Source: Selaginella moellendorffii
Lineage: Eukaryota; Streptophyta; Lycopodiopsida; Selaginellales; Selaginellaceae
Direction of reading: 5' to 3'
Assembly (NCBI RefSeq): GCF_000143415.4
Contig: NW_003314303.1
Span: 172,645-236,644, forward strand
Length of the DNA: 64,000 bases
The notes beneath the pieces were generated by a model. That model was not told the origin of the DNA. It made no database searches and saw only the letters and a program-made list of their open reading frames with translations. The first letter of the stretch is position 1. Each line of letters begins with the position of its first letter. A program made the translations under genes and the position numbers. Below, piece after piece: positions 53,111 through 62,712 of the stretch.

Positions 53111-54583
53111 TCAGATGAAAAGCATCGACAACGTCAACCACACGAACGCCAACACATTTCTACAAAGCCTCTCCCTCTCAGCGCTATTGACAACGATCTG
53201 CCGCATGAATCGACAGTTCCCGTGGCTCGGATCATCCCTTACGACTCTGCCAAACTCGGGATCACAGCTGCTGGTGGCCTGGTCATTGAGCTGATAGTTG
53301 CTGTTGAAAGCATAGCTCGCTCGCTCGCTCACGGTGAGAAAGTTGCAAGAGCCACCTTCGAGGAGAGGACTGCAGTCTACTTGCTGGCAAGTGGCATTGA
53401 TCCTCTGCTCCAGCCCGTCCGTGGCGTCGTTTGAGACGCACCACCTCGCAGGCATGTACTCGACGTCTGGGACGTTCTCCAGCTCTCTGGCACCCAACAG
53501 CGTAAGGTCATACTTGCGAGTTCCATCGTACTGGAAGATCCCCCAGTGCCGCTCGTAGCCTGGTTTCTTGCGGTCTTCATCCACCAGGCTGAAGATATAT
53601 GCGTGGAGTTTGCCGGGCCTCAGCGGGGTACCTCTGGAGCTTTCAATCCGCTTCACCAGGCCTTGGTTGAATCGCTTAGCGTTTTGCGGATTCGCCTGAA
53701 GGTTGCAGTCGGTCGGCCATCCGGTTCCTCCGACGATGATTGGCATGTCCGGGAAGCCGGCTTGTTTCAGAGCCGACACCACAGTGTCGAAGATGGCGTC
53801 GAAGGCGTTGGTGTAGTTGTTGCCTTGGTCCTGTTGAAATGGGAAATCGCCATCGAAGAAGGCAAAATCGAGGGGAAAGGATGGATCGTTCACCGAGCTG
53901 ATGAAGGGGTGGATGTTGACGGTGAAAGGCGACTTTGAGTCGGAGAGAAGCTCCAAGATGGTCTTCATCTCGTCGGGGCGGATGAAATTTCCAGTGGAGG
54001 GTGTGAAGGAGTTCGAGGTAACGATGCCAGCGCTGAAGGGAATGGTGGTTTTGATATCTCTGGTTCTTGTCTGCTTGTCGAGCGCAGCCCGGATGTTCTT
54101 CACTGCTCCAATAACAGCGTCGAGTCTCACATCGTGTAGTGGTTCCTCGCCAACAGCGACGTATCTGTTTGACAACCTCTCAGATCAACAAACGATCACA
54201 AACAGGAAGACAAAAAGAAACAAAAGATATCACCTGATGTCTACTCGTCTCTTGGGGTACTTGAGGTACCAAGTTACGTTGCTCTCCACCCAGTTGCGAG
54301 CAGCGTGCATGCTCGAGGACAGCGTCTCCAGCATGGTGTTGGGAATTCCAACCATGACTTCGATGTTGGAGCCTGCCAGTGCGTGGAGGACGGAGGCGTC
54401 CGTGTCAAACATCTTCACTCTCGTGAAGCTGTTCTTCTGGAGCATTTTGACAACGCTCGGCGCGTGGAGGGGGTGAGATACCTGCGTTCCCCAGTTGACA
54501 CCAACCTGAGCTCGACTTGATCCAACTAGCAGCAGCAGCAGCAGTAGCGACAGCGTTGTCGAGAAGTCCAGCCGGACCAACAT
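53111..54583 (-). CDS. GH17 beta-1,3-glucanase-like protein with X8 domain, probably inactive
   Basis: Two exons (54583-54234 and 54164-53111; the GTG at 54586 is not needed). A signal peptide (L-L-L-L-L-L-L-V-G-S-S-R-A) is followed by a GH17 barrel starting V-G-V-N-W-G-T. The proton-donor motif usually reads G-N-E-P but is G-E-E-P here, so the Glu is kept. The nucleophile motif, usually (S/G)-E-x-G-W-P, reads V-G-G-T-G-W-P: the Glu has become Gly (GGA), one base from GAA. The X8/CBM43 module (W-C-V-S-N ... C-N-F) and a hydrophobic tail for GPI anchoring are intact. It may act as a beta-1,3-glucan (callose) binding protein. It is in tandem with the next GH17 gene. Confidence 0.88.
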
Positions 54584-54878
54584 CACTACGAGCAGAATCG
54601 ACCATCTCCAAACGTCCTATCTCTCCCACCTCGGTCCGAAGAGTAGCGGCTGTCATCCTTAAAACGCACTGCTACTCAACTCCTTGCTTGACTTTGGTTT
54701 TACCTCTACCTTGATCCCGGGCTTCGTAGAGATCAATGCAACCATGGATCTTACCAGAGGTAAACGTTCGCAATTCACATCACGACGGAAATCACGAATG
54801 AAACTCTTTTTTCTAACCAGAAGAACAAACTGCTAGGACCAGAGATAAGCTTTTGGGAACACAAACTCTTTCGTTTGC

Positions 54879-56851
54879 TTAAATTTCTCTTATCACTACA
54901 GCGAGAACGATGGCGAACACCATCATGGCAAACGCTCGAGGACGCTCTAAAGTAGCTCGTGAAGAGTGCGATGCGACGACTTTCAGCTTGATCTGCCGGA
55001 TGAATCGGCAGTTCGGCGTGCTGGGATCGACACCGGTGATGATCCCGTTTCCTTGGAAGTCACAGCTGCTGGGAACTTGGTCCTTGAGCTGGAAGTAGCT
55101 GTTGAACGCGTACGAAGCGGCCTGCTCGGGAGAGAGCGTCGAGTAGCAAGAGCCGCCATCCGGGACGAGCGGCGTGCAGTCGGCTGCCGAGCAAGCGAAA
55201 TCAATCTGGCCTTGCGGGACTGCTATGCCGGGTTTCAAGACGCACCACAGTGCCGGGTAGTAGTCAACGCCACCGACTTTCTCGAGCACTGACGAGCTTC
55301 CGCTCGTGTTGAGGAGGTACTTGGGCTGACCATCGTACGTGAAGAGACCCCAGTGACGCTCGAAGTTACCCGGGGCGATGCTCTTGAGGTCCTCGTCGAA
55401 GAGGCTGAAGATATAGGCGTGGAGTACAGTTCCTGGCCGCATTGGGGTACCTGGTGGAGAGGGCCTGTGGATCCAGAGGTGGAAGAACTTAAAACACTCG
55501 CAAGATCGAACTAAACTGGTATGCATCTGGAAGTTGGCATGAGATACTCACGAGATGATTCGACTGACCAGAGCCTGGTTGAATCTCCTCGCGTTGGAAG
55601 GTGTCGCGCTCGGGAAACCATCGGTCGGCCACCCGGCCTCGCCCACGATGATCTCCATGTTTGGGAAGCCCGAGTCCGTGAGAGCCGCGACCAGCATGTC
55701 GAAGGTGGCATCAAAGACGCTCGTGTAGGTGCTCTGGCCGTATTGGACCTGGAAGCACCCGTCCAGGAACGCATATTCACTGGGGAAGTTTGGATCCTGC
55801 GCCAGGCTGATGAAAGGATAGAGGTTGATCGTGAAGGGGGCTCCGGTGCTGGCGAGAGCTTTCACAATGTCGTCCATGAGCATCTTGATATCGTTCCTGA
55901 AAACTCCGGTGGATGGATCTTGGTTGCCGGGGTCCCGGGGCTGCAACACATCGGCATTGAGTGGCACGATGGCTTTGATCTGGTCGGCGAACTTGGCCTT
56001 GGAGAGCGCCGCCTGGATGTTCTTCAGTGCTGGGAGGGTCACGCCCTCGAAACTTTTGTTGTAGCCCGCGAGAAAGGGCTCGTTTCCGACAGCGACATAC
56101 CTGGGTCAAGTAAGCTTACCCTTCAGTCATCAGTCCACTCTGGTAAATTTTCAGTAAGTTGGTCACAACTATACTCTCAGTCCACTCGTTCGTTAGTCGA
56201 CTTCAGTCAACACCTTTCACTCAACACTCCATCCATTTCCTTCTCTAGTCAACGTTAGTCCACACTTCTCAACAGTCAACTGTGATAGTCAACACACACT
56301 TACCTGATATTGACCCTCTTCTTGCGGAGGTAGTAGTGCGTGACGTTCATGAGCACCCAGTTGCTCGCGGCGGCGGCGTCGGTGGCCAGCGTCTCCAGCA
56401 TGTCGTTTGGGATGCCCAGCATCACCTCCAGCGGTGAACCCGCCAGAGCGCTCATGATCCGGGGATCCGCCTCGAACAATTTCACTCGTCCCACATTGTT
56501 GGAGACGAGCGCGCGAACCACGTCCGGCGCGAACAGCGGGTGTGACATCTGGGTTCCCCAATTCACGCCGATCGTTCCACTCTGATGCCGCTGATCTGCC
56601 GGTGATGGTGGTTGCTGTTCTTGATCTTGTGGTGGTGGCGGCAATGGCTGCTGTTGATCTTGTGGTGGCGGTGGAGGTGGCTCTTGATCCTGGCCTTGTG
56701 AGGGTGGCGGCGGCGGTAGTGCCTGTTGATCTTGCGGTGGTGGTGGTGGCAATGGCTCATAGTCATCGGTTTGAGCAACAGTGCTAACACAGCTATGACC
56801 ATCACAAGAAAGAAGGAGAAGAAGAAGAAGAGCCAACATCAATCTCGACAT
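54879..56851 (-). CDS. GH17 beta-1,3-glucanase with X8 domain and Pro/Gln-rich linker
   Basis: Three exons: 56851-56304, 56100-55552 and 55464-54879. A signal peptide is followed by about 65 residues of P-P-P-P-P-Q-D-Q-type repeats before the GH17 domain (I-G-V-N-W-G-T-Q). Both catalytic Glu residues are present: V-G-N-E-P-F (donor) and V-G-E-A-G-W-P (nucleophile). The X8 module (L-W-C-V-L-K ... C-R-F-I) and a hydrophobic C-terminus suited to a GPI anchor follow. It should hydrolyse beta-1,3-glucan such as callose at the plasma membrane or wall. The N-terminal Pro-rich extension is unusual for this family and could bind wall polymers. Intron 1 carries repeated AGTCAAC motifs. Confidence 0.9.
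56104..56303 (-). promoter_or_regulatory. Intron with repeated AGTCAAC (W-box core) motifs
   Basis: The first intron of the active GH17 gene contains AGTCAAC about four times (near 56205, 56250, 56273 and 56288) and related AGTCCAC/AGTCGAC variants. The minus strand therefore carries several TTGACT cores, which WRKY factors bind. Whether it acts as an enhancer is not known. Confidence 0.4.
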
Positions 56852-56987
56852 GATCTATGGAGAGAAATCTTCCATGTTCGTGCATTTCTTGGTCCCCGGC
56901 CATTGCGTAGCTTGACCGGAAATTTTCCAGCTTGAATCTCTTATGCTTGCTCCGCGATCCAAGCCTTGAACGATTCCTTCCACTCCA

Positions 56988-58805
56988 ATGACTGTTGTCG
57001 CGGCAGCTGGAAACGAGAGACTTACACTCGAGTGTGACGCCTGGATCAAGTCTTGCCGCAGCTTGGCCAATCTCCAAGCGATCCACAAGCGGATCATCCT
57101 CCGCCACGGCGGCCTCTTCCTCGATCGCAACACCGGCCTCTCAAATCTCCTGCTCCAGCGCTATGCCCGCTGCGGCAGCCTGGATCACGCGGAGCAAATC
57201 TTCGCCGCCATCCGGGACAAAGACGTCATCTCCTGGAACGCCATGCTCTCGGCATATGCCCGGACGGGGCATCACACCGCCCAAGCGAAGCTCCTCTTCG
57301 ACTCCATCCCCGACCGCGATCGCGTCTCCTGGAACGCAATGCTGGGCGCCTACGTCCACGCCGGAAACCTCCAGGAATGCAAAGACATCTTCGATAGATT
57401 TCCGGAACGAGACATAGTTTCATGGAACTCTCTCCTTGCGGCATATGCCCAAAAAGGGCAAATGGAAAAAGCCCAAGTTGTGTTTGATCAGATGCCCGAG
57501 AGAGGCCTGATCACTTGGAACACAATGCTGGCAGCAAACTCCAGAAACAACCATGTCGCGCAAGCCAAGAAACTCTTCGATGCAATGCCGGAGAGAGACT
57601 ATATCTCCTGGAACACGATGATGAACGCATATACCCAAGCAGGGCATAGTCGCGAGGCCAAAGAGCTCTTCGACCAAATGCCAGCGCGGGATATAGTTTC
57701 ATGGAACGGGCTTCTCATCATGTACGGGACGAGTGGCAAGACCGACCTGGCCAGAAGCGTGTTCGACGCTATGCCATACAGAGATCTCGTCTGCTGGAAC
57801 GTCATGGTCTCTGTGTATGCCCAGTCCGGGCATCTGGATCCGGCCAGGGAGCTGTTTGATCGCGCGCCGGAGCGAGACATCGTGGTGTGGAATGCGATGC
57901 TATCGGCATACGCAAAAGCAGCGGCAGCGGCATACAATCGCAAGCGCCAGAGAGACGTCACACTCAGCAAAATGGTAGTCGACATCAAGCCTGTGGGAGC
58001 TGATGGCTCCGAAGTCCATCCCACCACCTTTGCCTCCAAAGAAGAAGATAGTGAAATCGAGGACGAGGAGGAGGAGGAGCGGCGGCGGTGCCACCGGGAT
58101 TTGGAGGCGGCGCGGGAGCTCTTCGATGCAATGCCGGACCGAAATGTGATCTCCTGGACGACGATGCTGACGCTGTACGCCCAGAGCGGGCATGTCGGTG
58201 AGGCCAAGCGTATCTTCGATCACGCGTTGATGCCCGAGAGGGACGTAGTTTGCTGGAACGCTCTCTTGGCTGCCTACACGCAGGCCGGGAACACCCCGGC
58301 CGCCACCCGGATCTTCGCGCTCATGCCTTCGCGCAACCTTGAGTCCACCAACGTCATGCTCGCGATGCTGTTCCACAGCTCAAACTCGCGATCCATTGCT
58401 CGCGGGCGGCGGATCTTCGCGCGCTCTATCCGCGATGGGATCGCTCCCGACGAGGTGAGCTTCGTCCATATGCTCTTTGCTTGCAGCCACTCGGGCGGAT
58501 TGAGCGCGGGGCTGCGCTACTTCCGATCCATGGCGATGGATTTCGCGCTGCGCGGGACGAAGCAGCAGTATAGCATCATGATCGATATCATTGCCCGCGC
58601 TGGGCATCTGGAGGATGCGCGCGAGCTCATCACAAACATGCCGTTCTTGCCCGATTCTCGCGACTGGACGAGCTTGCTGGATGCTTGCCGGAGTGGGAGT
58701 GGCAAGAGCGCCATGAAAGAGCGCGTGATCGACGTTGCCAGGCACGCGATTCGATCGGATCCACGGGACTCGGCACTCTACGTTTTGAGCACAAACAATC
58801 TTTGA
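56988..58805 (+). CDS. PPR protein, S-type array with acidic insertion
   Basis: 605 residues, intronless. It opens with L-E-C-D-A-W-I-K-S-C-R-S-L-A-N-L. About fourteen S-type repeats (for example W-N-A-M-L-S-A-Y-A-R-T-G) are interrupted after the ninth or tenth by about 65 residues. That insertion holds Ala-rich, basic and then acidic sequence (E-E-D-S-E-I-E-D-E-E-E-E-E). The array resumes at A-A-R-E-L-F-D-A-M-P. The E-like C-terminus has Y-S-I-M-I-D-I-I-A-R-A-G-H-L and D-W-T-S-L-L-D-A-C-R. No DYW domain is present. The inserted part (~57905-58100) has no stop, and its ends do not look like a simple GT-AG intron. Target RNA is unknown. Confidence 0.88.
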   Translation: MTVVAAAGNERLTLECDAWIKSCRSLANLQAIHKRIILRHGGLFLDRNTGLSNLLLQRYARCGSLDHAEQIFAAIRDKDVISWNAMLSAYARTGHHTAQAKLLFDSIPDRDRVSWNAMLGAYVHAGNLQECKDIFDRFPERDIVSWNSLLAAYAQKGQMEKAQVVFDQMPERGLITWNTMLAANSRNNHVAQAKKLFDAMPERDYISWNTMMNAYTQAGHSREAKELFDQMPARDIVSWNGLLIMYGTSGKTDLARSVFDAMPYRDLVCWNVMVSVYAQSGHLDPARELFDRAPERDIVVWNAMLSAYAKAAAAAYNRKRQRDVTLSKMVVDIKPVGADGSEVHPTTFASKEEDSEIEDEEEEERRRCHRDLEAARELFDAMPDRNVISWTTMLTLYAQSGHVGEAKRIFDHALMPERDVVCWNALLAAYTQAGNTPAATRIFALMPSRNLESTNVMLAMLFHSSNSRSIARGRRIFARSIRDGIAPDEVSFVHMLFACSHSGGLSAGLRYFRSMAMDFALRGTKQQYSIMIDIIARAGHLEDARELITNMPFLPDSRDWTSLLDACRSGSGKSAMKERVIDVARHAIRSDPRDSALYVLSTNNL

Positions 58806-58863
58806 TTTCCTCGAGAGCTCATCGATAATGAATGGAAATAATTCTTACAGTATCCCCGGACGA

Positions 58864-60413
58864 TCAAAACACCCTCTCAAGAACATACTCCACCATCTTT
58901 TCCAGCGAGCTCCTGGCCGCTCCCACTGGCAGGCACTCGAGAGCCTGGATCGCGAGCTCGGCCTTTTGCTTGGCCAGCTCCATCGCCCTGTCGATCCCTC
59001 CGCCTCTCTTCACCAGCTGGACTGCGGACTCCAGCGATCCCTCGTCCGTGAACTCGGAGTCGATCAGCTTCCTCAGCTCCGGCTCCTTGTCCAGGGCAAA
59101 CAGTGCCGGGGCTGTCAAGTTCCCCTTCGCTAGATCGCTTCCGGCGGGCTTCCCGAGCTGTGCCGTCGACTGCGTGAAGTCGAGGATGTCGTCCACGATC
59201 TGGAACGCCAAGCCCAGGTACTTCCCATAGTCGAACATCTTGTCACAGACGCTCGGGTCGGCACCGCTGAAGATGGCGGCCGAGCGAGTGCTGGCTGCGA
59301 TGAGAGAGGCCGTTTTGTAGTAGCTCTTGTCCAAGTAGTTGTCTAGCGTGATGTCGGAGTCGAACAGACTCGACGCTTGTTGGATCTCTCCGCTAGCGAA
59401 GTCTTTGATCACCTAGATACAAAAGGAGTCCGAGTAAGAGGACGGACGGTTTCTTCGCGAAAGAGTGAGACAAACCTGACTAATCAACTTGATAACTTCG
59501 AGGTTGTCCAGATTTGCCAAGTACCAAGACGACTGCGCGAACATAAAATCGCCAGCTAACACTGCAATTCTAGTTCCGTATAGTTGATGGACGGTTTCTT
59601 TCCCTGTGCATAGCCAGTATGTCAATGTCAAAGATTCGATTTCTCACCTCGTCGGACGTCGCTCTCGTCCAGGACATCGTCGTGAATGAGGCTAGCTGTG
59701 TGTATCATTTCTGTAATTTCCGCTAGTCTTCGGTGCTGTAGATGGATCGTGCTGCCATTTACATATCAAAGACTTAGTACAGTGGAGAGATGAAGAAAAC
59801 AGGAAAAGTTACTTGAGACGAGCAAGCTGCATAGTTGCTCTCGACACCAAGAACACGATCGCTGGACGCATTCTCTTTCCACCGGCACCGAAGATCTGCT
59901 CCGCGGCTGACATCAAAAGAGGATTCTGCACACCAACGATCTGAAAAAAAAAAAAAACCATAAATTTCTGCAAGCTCAAAGGACGAACAAACTTACAGAT
60001 TGTAAGTTTTGGTTGAGCGCATCAAGATCACTGCTCACGGGCTCGATAATCTCATTCAAGCTGAGCTTCTCGCGTCGCTCGCGTCGCTGGACGTAAGAAG
60101 CCACGCCATTGAGAAATCTGGAATTGGTAGCATCTCCAGCTATCTACCGGAAGCTCAAATTAACACTGGGAAGAGCAAAGAAAGAAAGAAAAAGAAAAGA
60201 GCGTAAAGAATTTTCACCTGGTATTGGAGAGGAGGTGTTCACGCTCAAGCTCGTGGGACTCCCGCTATCAGCCGTGAAAGAAATCGTGGCTCCTTCGGCG
60301 ACTACTCTTCTCCTGCTCCAGCATTTGGCACTTCTCCTATGGTCGATTGCCCTGCGCTGCTGATAACCTAGGCCGGCATCGGATCCTCTGGCACAGAATG
60401 CCGTGCTCGTCAT
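58864..60413 (-). CDS. SPS: Solanesyl diphosphate synthase, plastid type
   Basis: A trans-prenyltransferase making the C45 side chain of plastoquinone-9. The ATG at 60413 gives an Arg-rich, plastid-type leader. The first exon is 60413-60218 and the second probably starts at 60139. The core runs [12 protein letters not shown], then [11 protein letters not shown]. The first Asp-rich motif is I-H-D-D-V-L-D-E (59680 region), followed by V-H-Q-L-Y-G-T. The last exon (59412-58864) has the second motif [10 protein letters not shown] and [12 protein letters not shown]. About six exons. Both Asp-rich motifs are complete. The sequence fits plant SPS1/SPS2 better than the mitochondrial type. It is divergent from the PPR gene at 60666, with 252 bp between start codons. 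Confidence 0.9.
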
Positions 60414-60665
60414 TGCGCCACACCTGGAATGGATGGAATGACACAATCTGTAGACGATGGAATCACACCAAAGATTTCGATTCAGGAGGAGACGATCGCA
60501 TTTACCTGCCGGATTGCGTTGCTCGGAGCTCGCGAATTCGCCGGATTTCCTCCCTAGAAAGCGCAATATGGCGCCATTGCTCCACCTCACAGAAAATATT
60601 TAAGGGCTTTATCCTCGCGAGGAACACATGGGCCATATGGCCGAAACCTTGCCGCCATTGCGCTT

Positions 60666-62645
60666 ATGGACTGTACGTGGCCACGCTCGCAAGCTCTAGA
60701 ATCGTGCCACGTGTGTGACAGGATCATTCCCTCCATTGTCCCTTCCTTAGACGCCTCCACGAAGAAGAAAACTATCGATGGTGATCGTGAGAGAGTTTCT
60801 TGCGATGACTCAATGATCGCGACGGCGGCCAGCGCCAAGCAAGACGAGATCAAATTCTTCGCCCGGCTGCTCAAATCCTGCGGCGAATCCAGGAACCTCG
60901 CCGAGGGCAAATTCGCGCACTCGCAGATCTCGCGCAGCGATCACGCCAAGAATCTCTTCCTCCGCAATCTCCTCATCGAGATGTATGGGAAGTGTGGCAG
61001 CGTCGCGCTCGCGCGGGAGGTGTTCGATTCCCTCGAGTCCCCCAACAAATTCTCCTGGAACATCATGCTCGCGGCATATGCCCACAACGGGGATTTGCGC
61101 GAGGCGAGGAAGATCTTCGAGCAAAACCCACTGCCGGATCCAGTGGCCTCCGCGGCGATGATCCGCGCGTACGCGCTGGCAGACGATCTCGAGCAAGCAC
61201 GCGCGATCCTCCTCCAAATGCCGGATCTCAACGTAGTGTGCTGCACGATCCTCATACACGCATATGCCCAGCGCGGGCATCACGCCTCCGCGCAAGAACT
61301 CTTCTCCCAGATGCCCGATCGCGATGTCACGGTGTGTAACGCGATGATGAAATCACTCGCGGAGGACGATCGGTTGCCGCTAGCGCGCCGGCTGTTCAAT
61401 CAAATGCCCGAAACAGATGTGGCGTCCTGGAACACGATGATCCAAGCAAATGCCCTTCACGGGCATCTTGGAGAGTCGCGGCGGCTCTTCCGTGCGATGC
61501 CGCAGAGGAACATCATCTCCTGGACGGCGATGCTAGCGGCGGAGGAGAGCGATCTCGCCGCCGCCAAGATCACATTCGCGGGGATGCCCGAGTGGAATGT
61601 CGTCTCCTGGACGGTGATGATCACGGCGCTGGCACAGGCCGGGCTAGCGCGCGAGGCAGCAGTGCTATTCGCCCAGCTCCCGGAGCAAAACATCGTCTCC
61701 ATCACCGCCATGATCTCGGGGCTCGGTGCCGCGGGATCGATTGACGAGGCGCGCAGCCTCTTCGATCAAATGCCCGCCCGGAACCAAGTCTCTTGGAGCG
61801 CGATGATCCAAGCCTACGCGCAGAACGGCTACATCGACGACGCGCGATCGATTCTAGACGCGATGCCGGCGATGGATTCCGTGGCCTGGAACACGATGAT
61901 CGCGGCGTATGCCCAAGATGGGCAAATCGAGGAAGCGCTCGCGATGCTCAACCAGGTCCCCTGCGCGAGCCCACTGCCCTACACGGTGCTGATATCCGCG
62001 ATGGCGCAAGAAGGAGCTCTAATCCCCGCCACGAAGCTCTTCTCGCGGATCCCCAACCACGACACGGTCTCGTGGACGGCGATGGTGGCGGCGAATGCCC
62101 AGAACGGGCACGGCAGGGCGGCGCTAGGGTTCTTCCGGGCGATGGATCTCGAGGGCGTGGCGGCGGACGAGATCACGATCCTGAGCGTGCTGAGCGCTTG
62201 CGGGCACGAGGGATTGCTGGCCGAGGGCTGGAGCTACTTCGTCCTCCTGGGCGACGATCGGGGGATGGCCGCGAGCGTGGAGCACTTCTACTGCATGGTG
62301 GATGTGATCGGGCGCGCGGGGCGGCTCCAGGAGGCCGAGGATCTGATCGCGAGCATGCCATTCGTGCCCAATGTGGTGCCGTGGACGAGCTTGCTCGCGG
62401 CGTGCCGGACGCACGGCGATGCGCACAGGGGGGCGCGCGCCGCGGATCGTGTTCTTGAGTCGCGATTTGGGGCGATCGATGTGCCCTACGCGCTGATTTG
62501 CAACGCCTACCTCGGCGCTGGGAGGATCCAGGACGCCGAGATGGTGCGCCGGATGATGAGGGAGCAGCAATTGGGGCTGGGCGCGCGGAGGAGGAGAAGA
62601 GTCGCTCTCCCGCAAAGTACGGATAGCTTTGCCCTAGACATTTAG
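60666..62645 (+). CDS. PPR protein, S-type array with E-like C-terminus
   Basis: 659 residues, intronless. The N-terminus is about 60 residues with several Cys and Lys residues, and its targeting is uncertain. The array begins F-F-A-R-L-L-K-S-C-G-E-S-R-N-L, followed by about fifteen repeats such as W-N-T-M-I-Q-A-N-A-L-H-G-H-L-G-E-S-R-R-L-F. The C-terminal part has V-A-A-D-E-I-T-I-L-S-V-L-S-A-C-G-H, then Y-C-M-V-D-V-I-G-R-A-G-R-L and W-T-S-L-L-A-A-C-R, an E1/E2-like region. It ends in an Arg-rich stretch (R-R-R-R-R-V-A-L) without DYW. An ATG at 60812 would give a shorter start if the first 49 residues are not translated. GC content is high for the window. Confidence 0.9.
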   Translation: MDCTWPRSQALESCHVCDRIIPSIVPSLDASTKKKTIDGDRERVSCDDSMIATAASAKQDEIKFFARLLKSCGESRNLAEGKFAHSQISRSDHAKNLFLRNLLIEMYGKCGSVALAREVFDSLESPNKFSWNIMLAAYAHNGDLREARKIFEQNPLPDPVASAAMIRAYALADDLEQARAILLQMPDLNVVCCTILIHAYAQRGHHASAQELFSQMPDRDVTVCNAMMKSLAEDDRLPLARRLFNQMPETDVASWNTMIQANALHGHLGESRRLFRAMPQRNIISWTAMLAAEESDLAAAKITFAGMPEWNVVSWTVMITALAQAGLAREAAVLFAQLPEQNIVSITAMISGLGAAGSIDEARSLFDQMPARNQVSWSAMIQAYAQNGYIDDARSILDAMPAMDSVAWNTMIAAYAQDGQIEEALAMLNQVPCASPLPYTVLISAMAQEGALIPATKLFSRIPNHDTVSWTAMVAANAQNGHGRAALGFFRAMDLEGVAADEITILSVLSACGHEGLLAEGWSYFVLLGDDRGMAASVEHFYCMVDVIGRAGRLQEAEDLIASMPFVPNVVPWTSLLAACRTHGDAHRGARAADRVLESRFGAIDVPYALICNAYLGAGRIQDAEMVRRMMREQQLGLGARRRRRVALPQSTDSFALDI

Positions 62646-62712
62646 CGCCAAGAGACATTTAAAAACCACACAAGAAACAGAGTAACATTATTCTTACTAG
62701 CACACCATAGCT

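Noticed and set aside
55521-56258. Open frame of ~245 codons antisense to the GH17 gene
   Set aside because: It crosses the GH17 exon 2 and its intron, while the minus strand has clear GH17 motifs and splice sites.
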